The notes under the pieces: generated by a model
Database searches by the model: none
What the model was told of the DNA's origin: nothing
Seen by the model: the letters and a program-made list of their open reading frames with translations, nothing else
Program-made: the position numbers and the translations under genes
Assembly (NCBI GenBank): GCA_024698585.1
Contig: JAILRB010000052.1
Location: forward strand, 20,928 to 84,927
Origin: Eubacterium sp.
GTDB lineage: Bacteria > Bacillota > Clostridia > Lachnospirales > Lachnospiraceae
DNA: 64,000 nt
Direction of reading: 5' to 3'
Shown here: piece after piece, positions 38,608-47,908 of the stretch
Numbering within the stretch: the first letter of the stretch is position 1
How the letters are laid out: every line of letters starts with the position of its first letter

Positions 38608-39570
38608 ATGAAATTAGGAATTATAGGATGCTCGGAAATTGCTTTTCGAAGATTTATGCCAGTGGCAAAAGAAATTGAATCTTTGGAAGTTGTCGCTGTG
38701 GCTGAAGAATATGATAAAAGTAAATTGGCTCCCTTTTGTGAGACTTATGAGTTAGAAGGAGTAGAGAGTTTTGATGCGTTGATTCAAAGAGCGGATTTGG
38801 ATGCATTATATATTCCTCAACCGCCGGCACTTCATTTCCCGTGGGCGAAAAAAGCGCTTGAAAACGGAAAACATGTGTTGCTTGAAAAACCATCAACGAC
38901 TCGTTTGGAAGATAGCGAATCCTTAGTTTCCATAGCGAGGGAAAAAGGACTGGCGCTTCATGAAAACTACATGTTCCAGTATCATTCACAAATCGGGAAG
39001 ATTAAAGAATTACTGGAAGAGGGCGTGATTGGTGAACTTAGAAATATTAGATGTAATTTTGGATTTCCAATGCGCGCTCAAAATGATTTTCGTTATAATA
39101 AAGAACTTGGAGGAGGAGCTTTGCTGGACGCAGGTGGCTATACGGCGAAACTGGCAACGTTGTTTTTGGGAAAGACCATTCAGGTTGATGCCGCTACATT
39201 AAACTACATGGAAGGATATGAAGTGGATATGTATGGCAGTGTTCAGTTTTCTAACGAGGATGGAATGGTTTGCCAAACATCATTTGGTATGGATAACGGT
39301 TATCAGTGCAATCTGGACGTCTGGGGAAGCAAAGGGCGGTTATGCACGAACAGAATCTTTACCGCACCGGAGAACTTCAATCCAGTGGTTGTGATTGAAA
39401 CGGCAGAAGGAAAACGCGAAATCACTCTGGAACCGGACCAACATTTTAAAAAGTCCATTGAGCAGTTTATGCGAGAAGTACAAAATCAGAAAATGAGAGA
39501 AGCGATGTATGATGAAATTGTGCTTCAGGCGAAACTGATTGAAAAGATAAAACAAGACAACACACCATAG
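38608..39570 (+). CDS. Gfo/Idh/MocA-type oxidoreductase, probable NDP-hexose 3-ketoreductase
   Basis: 320 residues. N-terminal NAD(P)-binding fold (LGIIGCSEIAFRRFMPVA), the family motif LLEKPSTT, and GGGALLDAGGYTAKLATLFLG in the C-terminal domain. The next gene encodes an NDP-hexose 2,3-dehydratase. In antibiotic sugar pathways (TylC1, SpnN types) such a reductase acts directly on the unstable 3,4-diketo product of that dehydratase. The pairing is strong contextual evidence for the same job here. The gap to the aminotransferase is 9 nt. Confidence 0.78.
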   Translation: MKLGIIGCSEIAFRRFMPVAKEIESLEVVAVAEEYDKSKLAPFCETYELEGVESFDALIQRADLDALYIPQPPALHFPWAKKALENGKHVLLEKPSTTRLEDSESLVSIAREKGLALHENYMFQYHSQIGKIKELLEEGVIGELRNIRCNFGFPMRAQNDFRYNKELGGGALLDAGGYTAKLATLFLGKTIQVDAATLNYMEGYEVDMYGSVQFSNEDGMVCQTSFGMDNGYQCNLDVWGSKGRLCTNRIFTAPENFNPVVVIETAEGKREITLEPDQHFKKSIEQFMREVQNQKMREAMYDEIVLQAKLIEKIKQDNTP

Positions 39571-39603
39571 TGCAGTTGATTTGTTATACGATAGGAGGTG
39601 CAG

Positions 39604-40992
39604 ATGAGTATTACTTATGAGATCGTGAAGTCCTGGAAGACAGTTGATGGCTGTGCAAATTCCATGGAGGAAATCAATCATTGGATTGAGGAGCGGAATG
39701 AAAATTTAAAAGTTAATATTGAAAAGGTCGACTTTTCTTATGATGGTTTCTGGTATTACGACGAAAGAAAAGGATATATTAAAAATCTGAATAACAGCTT
39801 TTTCCAATTGGCGGGGTATCAGGAAATCGAAGAGGATCGAATTGTTGGAGAACAGCCGATTATCCTTCAGAATGAAATAGGATATCTTGGGATTATCTGT
39901 AAGATGATTGAGGGGACTCTGCATTTTTTAATGCAGACAAAAATCGAACCCGGAAACATTAATGTGATTCAATTGTCTCCGACCATTCAGGCTACAAAAA
40001 GCAATTTTACAAGGAAGCACGGAGGAAAGGCACCGGCATATCTGGATTATTTTGAAAATTCTCATAATTATACAGTAATTGTTGATCAGTTGCAGTCGGA
40101 ACAGTCCTCTCGCTTTTATAAGAAGAGAAATAGAAATATCATTATCATGGTAGATGAAGAGTTGGAAATCGAAGAGAGCCATAAGTGGATGACACTGGGA
40201 CAAATCAAGGAATGTCTGAAAGTGGATAATCTGGTAAATATGGATACACGAACCGTTCTGTCGTGCCTGCCGTTTGAAAAAGAAGAATTGTCTGAAAGTG
40301 AACGGAAGGAAATAGAATCCATGTTTCAGGATAAGGCCCTTTACAAATCTATTTTTTCTAAAAATGATAACGAACAATTTCATAAAATTTTCAACCGGAT
40401 AAACAATTACAAAATGTATAATCTGGAAAAGTCCAGACTGCTTCCGCTTAAAAGCCTGAAAGGCTGGAAGATGAAAAAGAAGGAGATTTCCTGCAGAACA
40501 CCGTATGACTTTAAGGTGATTTACTGCAGGATAGAAATTGAGGGAAGAGAAGTACGGTATTGGGAGCAACCTCTTATTGAGGCATTGGGAATGGCTGTCT
40601 TTGGCATATTTACCTGCGTGGACCAGGGAGTACGAAAATTTCTCGTTCGGGTAAAACCGGAAATGGGCTGCTTTGACAGTGCGGAGTTAGGGCCGATTGT
40701 TCAATTGGAACCGTCCAATGAAAAAAACACATTAAATGATATTGAAAAGCTGTTCTTTGAGAAAATGGAACAGAATCAAGGTGTGTTAAAAAAGATTCTT
40801 TTATCGGAAGAAGGCGGCCGATTTTATCATGAACAAAATCAAAATGTCATTATTGAGATTGAGAAGAATGAAGTGGGAGAACTTCCGGAGGATTATTTTT
40901 GGATGACCTATGCAGATCTGAATAAAGTCATACAATTCAATAACTGTGTCAATATTCAATTAAGGAATCTTTTGACCTTGTTAGATATTTAA
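39604..40992 (+). CDS. NDP-hexose 2,3-dehydratase
   Basis: 462 residues from the ATG at 39604, with AGGAGG 5 nt upstream (GTG at 39598 overlaps the site and is rejected). Two homologous halves are visible: SSRFYKKRNRNIIIMV...HKWMTLGQIKECL and GRFYHEQNQNVIIEIE...FWMTYADLNKVI. LSPTIQATKSNFTRKHGG matches the substrate loop of the family. The enzyme removes the C2 hydroxyl of dTDP-4-keto-6-deoxyglucose to begin 2,6-dideoxysugar formation. Best known from actinobacterial antibiotic clusters, it is unusual in a gut-Firmicute polysaccharide operon. Ends an operon segment before the promoter at 41037. Confidence 0.85.
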   Translation: MSITYEIVKSWKTVDGCANSMEEINHWIEERNENLKVNIEKVDFSYDGFWYYDERKGYIKNLNNSFFQLAGYQEIEEDRIVGEQPIILQNEIGYLGIICKMIEGTLHFLMQTKIEPGNINVIQLSPTIQATKSNFTRKHGGKAPAYLDYFENSHNYTVIVDQLQSEQSSRFYKKRNRNIIIMVDEELEIEESHKWMTLGQIKECLKVDNLVNMDTRTVLSCLPFEKEELSESERKEIESMFQDKALYKSIFSKNDNEQFHKIFNRINNYKMYNLEKSRLLPLKSLKGWKMKKKEISCRTPYDFKVIYCRIEIEGREVRYWEQPLIEALGMAVFGIFTCVDQGVRKFLVRVKPEMGCFDSAELGPIVQLEPSNEKNTLNDIEKLFFEKMEQNQGVLKKILLSEEGGRFYHEQNQNVIIEIEKNEVGELPEDYFWMTYADLNKVIQFNNCVNIQLRNLLTLLDI

Positions 40993-41036
40993 AAAGATTT
41001 TATAAAAAATAATACCTTGCATATAAAAAATGCACT

Positions 41037-41064
41037 TTTACAGATTTGAAAAATAGGTTATACT
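41037..41064 (+). promoter_or_regulatory. Promoter of the Ig-repeat protein gene
   Basis: -35 TTTACA (41037-41042), 16-nt spacer, -10 TATACT (41059-41064). Leader of about 38 nt with AAGGAG before the ATG. An internal promoter in the island, so the secreted protein may be made apart from the sugar genes. Confidence 0.6.
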
Positions 41065-41108
41065 GTATAAGTCATTTTAGCGAGAAAAAAATTAAAAAGG
41101 AGAAAACT

Positions 41109-43178
41109 ATGAGGAAATTATCTGCAGTTGTACTTTCAATGGCATTAGTTTTTAATTCAATGTCAATGGTAAGTGCTGGAACGGAACAGGACGCAAATGA
41201 TGCGTACGAAACAAGTACACAAGTGGAAAATCCATGGGCGGAATTACTTGGATCTGGCGAAGATGGAACAATTGAAAATGTTACAGAAGAAAATGAGCAG
41301 GTCCTTGATAATCCTTGGGAAGATTTATTTGAGGATGAAACAACAACTGAAGAACCAACAACACAGGAACCTACAACACAGGAGCCTACAACAGAAGAAC
41401 CAACAACACAGGAAGTTACAACAGAAGAACCTACAACAGAAGAACCTACACAGAGTCAGGAGTTCGCAATTGTAACGCAGCCACAGAATGTTACAGGTTC
41501 CGTTGGAAATGCATATCAGATGTCTGTTGTTGCAACAGGAAACGGATTGAAGTATCAGTGGCAGATGAGTAAAGATGGAGGAGTTACATGGTCTAACTCT
41601 ACTGTTACAGGATATAATACGGATACAATTTCCTTTACTTTAACAGAAGCATATCATGGAAGAATGTATCGTTGTAAAGTTACAAATTCTTCATCTCAGA
41701 CACTTACATCAGGAGCAGCAATTGTTTATGTTGATGCATTAGCAACAGGAGTTACAATCGTAACACAGCCACAGAGCAAGACAGTTGCGGCTGGAGCGAC
41801 ATCAACAATTTCAATCTACGCAACAGGAAACGGATTGAAGTATCAGTGGCAGATGAGTAGAGATGGTGGAACAACATGGGCAAATTCTACGGTAGATGGA
41901 TACAACTCTTCAAAGATTACATTTGTTCCGACAGAAGCATATCACGGAAGACAGTATCGATGCGTAGTAACTGATAACGAAGGAAATAGCGTTGAGTCTG
42001 ATGCAGCGACAATCCTTATCGAATCATTAAAGGATTCATTAGTAGTTGTATCGCAGCCACAAAGTGTTATTGCATCTGTAAATTCTCAGTATGTAATTTC
42101 AGTAGGAGCAACAGGAAATGGATTGAAGTATCAGTGGCAGATGAGTAGAGATGGTGGTGTGACATGGACAAATTCTTCAGTAGATGGATACAATACTTCG
42201 AAGATTACATTTGTTCCGACGGAAGCATATCACGGAAGACAGTACAGATGTGTAGTCACAGATCAGAATGGTGATACAGCTACATCAAATGGTGGTACAA
42301 TCTTGATTGATACATTAAAAGATGAGTTGATGGTTGTAGCACAGCCACAGAACATTACTGCATCTGTTGGAAAAGAAACTGTTCTTACAGTAGGAGCAAC
42401 AGGAAATGGGCTTACATATCAGTGGCAGATGAGTAGTGATGGTGGAACAACATGGACAGATTCCTCAGTAGATGGATATAATTCTTCAAAGATTACATTC
42501 AAACCGACAACAGCATACCACGGAAGACAGTATCGTTGTGTAGTTACAGATCAGAATGGTGAATCTGTAGTTTCAAATGGTGGACAGATCTTAATTGATA
42601 CTCTTGCAGAAGAATTAATGATTGTAACACAGCCTCAGGTTGCAAAAACAGAGGTTTCCACAAAGACTGTTATCGCGGTAGGTGCTACTGGACAGGGATT
42701 AAAATATCAGTGGCAGTTAAGTAGTGATGGTGGATTGACTTGGAAGAATTCAACCGTAGATGGATATAACACAACTGCAATCACATTTAATCCAACAGCT
42801 GCATATCATGGAAGAATGTATCGTTGTGTAGTTACAGATAAAAACAATAATACAGTTACATCAAATGGAGCAGCAGTTGTATTTAATAGTCGTTCAAATG
42901 AGTTGACAGTAATCAGTCAGCCATTATCTTTAGAGACAACAGTTGGTGGTTCGAATAAGATTTCTGTTTTGGCTACAGGAGATGGAATCAAATACCAGTG
43001 GCAGTTGAGCAAAGACGGTGGACAGACATGGTCAAATTCAACAGTTGATGGATATAATACAAGCACAATTTATTTCGATGCTACAGCAGCATATGACGGA
43101 AGACAGTATCGATGCGTAATTACTGATAAAAACGGAAATAGTGTTGAAAGTGTTGGCGCTGTTGTTACAGTAAAATAA
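41109..43178 (+). CDS. Secreted protein with a T/E/P linker and six Ig-like repeats
   Basis: 689 residues from the ATG at 41109 (AAGGAG 6 nt upstream). Signal peptide (RKLSAVVLSMALVFNS...VSAG), an acidic stretch with two NPWxxL motifs (NPWAELLG, NPWEDLFE), a Thr/Glu/Pro repeat linker (about 78-115), then six Ig-like domains of 96 residues each with the shared core KYQWQMSxDGG, TW, VDGYN, AYHGRQYRCVVTD. No LPxTG motif, membrane tail or other anchor is seen after the last repeat, so it may be released or bound to the polysaccharide. Probably a matrix or surface-layer component made with the polymer. Function inferred from position only. Confidence 0.75.
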   Translation: MRKLSAVVLSMALVFNSMSMVSAGTEQDANDAYETSTQVENPWAELLGSGEDGTIENVTEENEQVLDNPWEDLFEDETTTEEPTTQEPTTQEPTTEEPTTQEVTTEEPTTEEPTQSQEFAIVTQPQNVTGSVGNAYQMSVVATGNGLKYQWQMSKDGGVTWSNSTVTGYNTDTISFTLTEAYHGRMYRCKVTNSSSQTLTSGAAIVYVDALATGVTIVTQPQSKTVAAGATSTISIYATGNGLKYQWQMSRDGGTTWANSTVDGYNSSKITFVPTEAYHGRQYRCVVTDNEGNSVESDAATILIESLKDSLVVVSQPQSVIASVNSQYVISVGATGNGLKYQWQMSRDGGVTWTNSSVDGYNTSKITFVPTEAYHGRQYRCVVTDQNGDTATSNGGTILIDTLKDELMVVAQPQNITASVGKETVLTVGATGNGLTYQWQMSSDGGTTWTDSSVDGYNSSKITFKPTTAYHGRQYRCVVTDQNGESVVSNGGQILIDTLAEELMIVTQPQVAKTEVSTKTVIAVGATGQGLKYQWQLSSDGGLTWKNSTVDGYNTTAITFNPTAAYHGRMYRCVVTDKNNNTVTSNGAAVVFNSRSNELTVISQPLSLETTVGGSNKISVLATGDGIKYQWQLSKDGGQTWSNSTVDGYNTSTIYFDATAAYDGRQYRCVITDKNGNSVESVGAVVTVK
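41339..41452 (+). repeat. Short tandem repeat coding the T/E/P linker
   Basis: About nine imperfect copies of a 12- to 15-nt unit (ACAACAGAAGAACCT and variants) encode (E/Q)EPTT. It is a flexible, prolong-able spacer between the N-terminal region and the Ig domains and is a likely site of length variation. Confidence 0.75.
41460..43178 (+). repeat. Six tandem 288-bp Ig-domain repeats
   Basis: The codon for the Tyr of YQW recurs at 41553, 41841, 42129, 42417, 42705 and 42993: six units, each exactly 288 bp, with no insertion or deletion. The middle units are the most alike, which suggests unequal crossing-over. Confidence 0.9.
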
Positions 43179-43220
43179 TTATGAATGAACGATAGTACAT
43201 AATATTTATAATGAAGTAGG

Positions 43221-43266
43221 TACATCCTGGATGTCAGAGTTCTCTCTGATATTCAGGATGTATTTT
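43221..43266 (+). terminator. Probable terminator after the Ig-repeat gene
   Basis: Hairpin with outer arms TACATCCTG / CAGGATGTA and inner TCAGAG / CTCTGA around TTCT, followed by TTTT. It is long and stable but the T tract is short, so it may be partial. Confidence 0.6.
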
Positions 43267-43288
43267 AAGTTTGTGAGAAAGGATAGAA

Positions 43289-43840
43289 ATGACGGAAAGG
43301 CAAGTATTTGAAGCAATATGCCGACAAATGTATGTGAGTGTCGGAGGGATGATGAAAGCTGTGCCAATGGCAATTGCTTTTGCTTTGTTTTCAGCGGGCA
43401 TAACATATGTTATAATGTCAATATGTTGTGCAAATTATAAGAAAAAAATGAATCTTGTTTTCGGAATATCGTATATTGCTTTTTTAATTCATATGACGAT
43501 AATATCCAGAATAACAATGAAGCATATAGAGATTGATATTATTCCGTTCAATACTCCTGGAGGATGGTATTTAGTTTTAATTTATGCGCTTGCTAACTGT
43601 ATTGTTTTTGTCCCTTTGGGAATTATATTGACGAATATGTTTACAATGAAAAAAATAAAAGAAATTTCTTTGTACGGAATGACAGTAAGCATTTTTATAG
43701 AATTGGCACAACTTCTGTCAAAACGCGGTGTGTGTCAATTAGAAGATGTTATTATGAATACTTTGGGAGTGGCTATTGGTTGTATCATATATAGAATAAT
43801 GGAAAATAAAAAAAGAGGGAAACATGAATCGACAGAGTGA
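43289..43840 (+). CDS. VanZ-family membrane protein
   Basis: 183 residues with about five membrane segments. IDIIPFNTPGGWY, ANCIVFVPLGIIL and SIFIELAQLLSKRGVCQLEDVIMNT are close to the VanZ core (the conserved NxxxFxPxG and ExxQ...R..DxxD-type positions). VanZ proteins give low teicoplanin resistance in enterococci, but most members in Firmicutes have no known role and often lie near cell-envelope genes. GAAAGGATAG precedes the ATG. It overlaps the next gene by 17 nt, so the two are coupled. Confidence 0.8.
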   Translation: MTERQVFEAICRQMYVSVGGMMKAVPMAIAFALFSAGITYVIMSICCANYKKKMNLVFGISYIAFLIHMTIISRITMKHIEIDIIPFNTPGGWYLVLIYALANCIVFVPLGIILTNMFTMKKIKEISLYGMTVSIFIELAQLLSKRGVCQLEDVIMNTLGVAIGCIIYRIMENKKRGKHESTE

Positions 43841-44954
43841 AATAGTGGAACAATATTTTATTAAAGATAAATCAGCGAAAGAATATATTGTCTTTAAACA
43901 TGCAGATAAAACATGGATTTTACCAAGCGACTCAATTGGTCAGGCCTTGTCTTTGTATCAACCGTCGACATGGAAAGGGAAGGCGCTGAAATATGCAGTG
44001 CGTTTTGGAAAAGGAAATAAGATTGGGGAGAGAATTCACTTAAAGAAAAAACGAATTCGCTTAAAGGATGAAATACTGGAAAGAATCGAAGAGATAACGG
44101 AATTGGACAGGAATGAATTTGAAGTGGCAGTGTATATGGGTGATACCTCATCTTGGCAGAATGAGAAGGTGACACTTCAGGTTTATGATCGCAATGAGAT
44201 TTTTTGCTATTTAAAATTGACGGAAAATGAAAGGGTATCAAAAAATTTCACTCATGAAATAAGGGCACTTAATTATTTGGAAGAAAAAAAACTGACAAAT
44301 GTTCCACATGTCCTAGTGAATGAAAAAAATAATGGGATTCATTATTTCGCACAATCGACAGAAAGTGGATTTAACGAATCGCCGAAACTGGACCTTTCGA
44401 ATAAACAATTGGATTTCTTGTGGGATATTAATCAAAAGACCGCTAAAAAATTGAATTATGAAGAAGCGGAATTTGCCTATTATGTGGAATATCTGAAAAG
44501 TCATAAGGATGATTTTAAAGATTGGGAAAAAGAGGTATTGGAACGGGGAATTTCCTGGGTGGAAAAAAGGTTAAAAGAAGAACCATACATTTATTCCTTT
44601 TTCCACGGAGATTTTACTCCGTGGAACGTGTATTATAAGAATGGTGAATTAAAAGCGTTTGATTTTGAGTACGCCCATTTTTCCATGCCGGAGTATATGG
44701 ACGTGTTCCATTTTATAACTCAGGCATCTATGTTGGGAAGGAAAGCACAAGCCGGTGGAGTAATCCATGAATATCGGAGATGTTTCCATCGATTAGAACG
44801 ATATGTGGGGAATCCGGATTTTACTTATACCTGTTATCTTCTTTTCGTTATGAGCTTTTATATGATGAGAACAGAAGATGCCTTGAAGGTGTTGAATGAT
44901 AAATTTAAAGTATGGATTGAAGTGTTAGATTATTTGACAGAAAACCATAAATAA
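43824..44954 (+). CDS. APH-fold phosphotransferase, small-molecule or sugar kinase-like
   Basis: 376 residues. Aminoglycoside/choline-kinase fold: catalytic loop [18 protein letters not shown] and the metal motif [11 protein letters not shown], with an ATP-binding N-lobe before it ([20 protein letters not shown]). In a polysaccharide island it probably phosphorylates a sugar, polyol or lipid-linked glycan, rather than an antibiotic. Its start lies inside the VanZ gene, and rmlA follows 17 nt later. Substrate unknown. Confidence 0.72.
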   Translation: MNRQSEIVEQYFIKDKSAKEYIVFKHADKTWILPSDSIGQALSLYQPSTWKGKALKYAVRFGKGNKIGERIHLKKKRIRLKDEILERIEEITELDRNEFEVAVYMGDTSSWQNEKVTLQVYDRNEIFCYLKLTENERVSKNFTHEIRALNYLEEKKLTNVPHVLVNEKNNGIHYFAQSTESGFNESPKLDLSNKQLDFLWDINQKTAKKLNYEEAEFAYYVEYLKSHKDDFKDWEKEVLERGISWVEKRLKEEPYIYSFFHGDFTPWNVYYKNGELKAFDFEYAHFSMPEYMDVFHFITQASMLGRKAQAGGVIHEYRRCFHRLERYVGNPDFTYTCYLLFVMSFYMMRTEDALKVLNDKFKVWIEVLDYLTENHK

Positions 44955-44971
44955 TTACAAAGGAGAACGAT

Positions 44972-45859
44972 ATGAAGGGAATTATTTTAGCAGGCGGTTC
45001 GGGAACACGCCTATATCCACTGACGAGAGTGACATCGAAGCAGTTGTTGCCGATTTATGATAAGCCGATGATTTATTATCCGTTGTCGGTGCTGATGAAT
45101 GCTGGAATTCAGGATATATTGATTATTTCTACACCGGAGGATACACCGAGATTTCAGGAATTGTTGAAAGACGGAAGCCAGTTTGGAATACGCCTGAAGT
45201 ATGCGGTTCAGCCAAGCCCGGATGGATTGGCACAGGCATTTATCATTGGTGCAGACTTTATTGGTGATGATAGTGTGGCAATGGTTCTGGGGGATAATAT
45301 TTTCGAAGGTCATGGGCTGAAAAAGAGATTGCAACAGGCTGCGAAAATTACAGAAGGTGCCAAGGTGTTTGGATATTATGTGGACGATCCGGAGCGTTTC
45401 GGTATCGTTGAATTTGATGCGGAAGGAAAAGCAATCTCCATTGAAGAAAAGCCGGAAAAACCGAAGAGCAATTATTGTGTTACCGGACTTTATTTTTACG
45501 ACAATAAAGTGGTGGAATATGCAAAGAATTTGAAACCATCTGCCAGAGGGGAATTGGAAATAACGGATCTGAATGCAATCTATCTGAAAGAGGGAACGTT
45601 AGATGTTGAAGTTCTGGGACAGGGCTTTACATGGCTTGATACGGGAACCCATGCCAGTCTGGTGGAAGCTACAAATTTTGTGAAGAATATTGAAGATCAT
45701 CAGCATAGAAAAATTGCATGTCCGGAAGAAATTGCTTATCTGAATGGATGGATTAGCAAGGAAGAAGTTTTGGAAGCTTATGAATTGATGAAGAAAAATG
45801 AGTACGGTCAATATTTGAAAGACGTAGTTGACGGAAAATTTATTGACCCGTTGCGATAG
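44972..45859 (+). CDS. rmlA: Glucose-1-phosphate thymidylyltransferase
   Basis: First step of dTDP-L-rhamnose synthesis: dTTP plus glucose 1-phosphate to dTDP-glucose. 295 residues; [45 protein letters not shown] and [12 protein letters not shown] are diagnostic of RmlA. Also feeds the deoxy-amino-sugar branch proposed for the genes at 37483-40992. AAAGGAG precedes the ATG. Followed by rmlD after 12 nt. Confidence 0.95.
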   Translation: MKGIILAGGSGTRLYPLTRVTSKQLLPIYDKPMIYYPLSVLMNAGIQDILIISTPEDTPRFQELLKDGSQFGIRLKYAVQPSPDGLAQAFIIGADFIGDDSVAMVLGDNIFEGHGLKKRLQQAAKITEGAKVFGYYVDDPERFGIVEFDAEGKAISIEEKPEKPKSNYCVTGLYFYDNKVVEYAKNLKPSARGELEITDLNAIYLKEGTLDVEVLGQGFTWLDTGTHASLVEATNFVKNIEDHQHRKIACPEEIAYLNGWISKEEVLEAYELMKKNEYGQYLKDVVDGKFIDPLR

Positions 45860-45871
45860 AGTGGAGAGAAA

Positions 45872-46744
45872 ATGAAGGTATTAGTAACAGGAGTAAAGGG
45901 ACAGCTGGGATTTGATGTTGTCAATGAGTTGAAGAAGCGTGGACATCAGGCGGTTGGCGTGGATATTGAAGAAATGGATATTACGGATGAACAATCCGTT
46001 AGTACTGTATTACATCAGGAAAAACCGGAAGTGGTAGTTCATTGTGCAGCCTGGACGGCAGTGGATGCGGCGGAAGATGAAGAAAATATCCCAAAGGTTA
46101 TGCAGGTAAATGCCCAGGGGACGGAGAATATTGCAAAAGTTTGTAAAGAATTGGATGCAAAGATGATTTATATCAGCACGGATTATGTGTTTGATGGTCA
46201 GGGAGATACTCCATGGAAGCCGGATGATGAGAGGGCGCCGCTTAATGTATATGGAGAATCGAAATACCGGGGAGAGGTGGCTGTGCAGAAGTATTTGGAA
46301 GAATACTATATTGTGCGAATTGCCTGGGTCTTTGGTTACAATGGCAAGAATTTTGTGAAGACAATGCTGAATTTAGGAAAAACCCACGATGCGTTAACTG
46401 TGGTTTCAGATCAGATTGGAACGCCGACATATACTTACGATTTAGCAAGATTGTTGGTAGATATGGCTGAAAAAGAAAAATATGGAATTTATCATGCCAC
46501 CAACGAAGGTGGATTTATCAGCTGGTATGATTTTACCGTGGAAATCATGAAACAGGCTTCTGCCTATGATGAAATTTATGGAAAGGTCAAGGTATCACCG
46601 GTGGGGAGCGAGATGTATCCTGCGAAAGCAAAGCGCCCGGCTAACAGCCGAATGGATAAGAGCAAACTTGTAAAAAACGGCTTTGAACCACTTCCAACAT
46701 GGCAGAATGCTTTGGAAAGATATTTACAACAAATTATGGAATGA
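45872..46744 (+). CDS. rmlD: dTDP-4-dehydrorhamnose reductase
   Basis: Last step to dTDP-L-rhamnose (NAD(P)H reduction of the 4-keto sugar). 290 residues; Rossmann loop VTGVKGQLGFDVV, STDYVFDGQGDTPW and the catalytic YGESKYRGE (YxxxK) are RmlD hallmarks. It is placed between rmlA and rmlB and ends in front of a terminator, so the set is split into rmlA-rmlD and rmlB-rmlC transcripts or sub-transcripts. Confidence 0.94.
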   Translation: MKVLVTGVKGQLGFDVVNELKKRGHQAVGVDIEEMDITDEQSVSTVLHQEKPEVVVHCAAWTAVDAAEDEENIPKVMQVNAQGTENIAKVCKELDAKMIYISTDYVFDGQGDTPWKPDDERAPLNVYGESKYRGEVAVQKYLEEYYIVRIAWVFGYNGKNFVKTMLNLGKTHDALTVVSDQIGTPTYTYDLARLLVDMAEKEKYGIYHATNEGGFISWYDFTVEIMKQASAYDEIYGKVKVSPVGSEMYPAKAKRPANSRMDKSKLVKNGFEPLPTWQNALERYLQQIME

Positions 46745-46751
46745 TAGAGCG

Positions 46752-46788
46752 AAAGGTAACAACCAAAATTCTAGGTTGTTACCTTTTT
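46752..46788 (+). terminator. Intrinsic terminator between rmlD and rmlB
   Basis: 13-bp perfect stem AAAGGTAACAACC / GGTTGTTACCTTT, 9-nt loop, ending in TTTTT. Strong enough to end most transcripts. Confidence 0.88.
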
Positions 46789-46812
46789 AATTCGCTGGTT
46801 TTATGATACAAT
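46784..46812 (+). promoter_or_regulatory. Possible promoter of rmlB-rmlC
   Basis: Extended -10 TGATACAAT (TACAAT at 46807-46812); the -35 (TTTTTA) falls in the terminator tail and is poor. About 50 nt before the rmlB ATG, which has AGGAGG upstream. Confidence 0.45.
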
Positions 46813-46861
46813 ATAAAAGATTATAGTCTTATGGTGGAAGATTATTTGCTAGGAGGAAAAC

Positions 46862-47890
46862 ATGAATATTATTGTGACCGGTGGAGCCGGATTTATTGGA
46901 AGTAACTTTGTATATTATGAACTGGAGAAACACCCGGAAGACCGGATTATTTGTTTAGATAAATTGACGTATGCAGGAAACCTTGCAACGCTGGATGAGG
47001 CAATGAAAAATCCTCAGTTCCGCTTTGTAAAAGGGGATATTGCAGATAAAGAATTGGTTGAAAAGCTGTTCGAGGAAGAAAAGCCGGACATCGTGGTGAA
47101 TTTTGCCGCAGAAAGTCATGTGGATCGTTCCATTGAGGATCCTGGAATCTTCTTGCAGACGAACATTATTGGGACACAGGTGTTGATGGATGCCTGCAGA
47201 AAATATGGAATTACAAGATATCATCAGGTTTCTACCGATGAAGTATATGGAGACTTACCATTGGATCAGCCGGAGTTATTCTTTACAGAGGATACCCCAA
47301 TCCATACGTCAAGTCCATATTCGTCCAGTAAGGCGGGGGCAGACCTGTTAGTATTAGCATATTACAGAACCTATGGTTTGCCGGTCACCATTACCCGATG
47401 CAGCAACAACTATGGCCCGTATCATTTTCCGGAAAAATTGATTCCGTTAATGATTTCCAGAGCGTTGGCTGATGAAACCCTGCCGGTTTACGGAAAAGGT
47501 GAAAATGTACGTGATTGGCTGTATGTCAAGGATCACTGTGTTGCAATTGACTTAGTTATGAGAAAAGGTCGCGTAGGCGAAGTTTATAATATTGGCGGAC
47601 ATAATGAAAAGACGAATTTGGAGGTTGTAAAGACAATTTTGCAGCAGTTGGGAAAACCAGAAAGCCTGATTACTTATGTAACGGATCGCCCGGGACATGA
47701 CATGAGATATGCCATTGATCCGACAAAGATTCACACAGAACTGGGATGGCTTCCGGAAACGAAGTTTGAAGACGGAATTAAAGAAACCATTCAGTGGTAT
47801 TTAGATCATAAGAGCTGGTGGGAGAATATCATCAGCGGAGAATATCAGAATTATTTTGAAAAAATGTATGTGGATAAGGAACGTGCATAA
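46862..47890 (+). CDS. rmlB: dTDP-glucose 4,6-dehydratase
   Basis: Makes dTDP-4-keto-6-deoxyglucose, the branch point for both rhamnose and the predicted dideoxy-amino sugar. 342 residues; MNIIVTGGAGFIGSNFVYY, AAESHVDRSI, STDEVYGDL, the catalytic YSSSKAGAD (YxxxK) and RCSNNYGPYHFPEKLIPL. AGGAGG lies 6 nt before the ATG. First gene after the internal terminator. Confidence 0.96.
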   Translation: MNIIVTGGAGFIGSNFVYYELEKHPEDRIICLDKLTYAGNLATLDEAMKNPQFRFVKGDIADKELVEKLFEEEKPDIVVNFAAESHVDRSIEDPGIFLQTNIIGTQVLMDACRKYGITRYHQVSTDEVYGDLPLDQPELFFTEDTPIHTSSPYSSSKAGADLLVLAYYRTYGLPVTITRCSNNYGPYHFPEKLIPLMISRALADETLPVYGKGENVRDWLYVKDHCVAIDLVMRKGRVGEVYNIGGHNEKTNLEVVKTILQQLGKPESLITYVTDRPGHDMRYAIDPTKIHTELGWLPETKFEDGIKETIQWYLDHKSWWENIISGEYQNYFEKMYVDKERA

Positions 47891-47908
47891 GGGTAGGAGA
47901 TAGCAGAA

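Noticed and set aside
39928..40569. Leftward open frame of 213 codons
   Set aside because: Fully antisense to the 2,3-dehydratase gene, whose two homologous halves are clear; no binding site or recognisable protein.
41460..43178. CRISPR-like regular repeat spacing
   Set aside because: The 288-bp period is a protein-domain repeat inside one reading frame, not short repeats with unique spacers. No CRISPR array or cas gene is seen anywhere in the window.
43289..44954. Antibiotic-resistance pair (VanZ plus aminoglycoside phosphotransferase)
   Set aside because: Both belong to broad families; they sit inside the polysaccharide island between its Ig-repeat protein and rmlA with no other resistance genes, so an envelope role is more likely.
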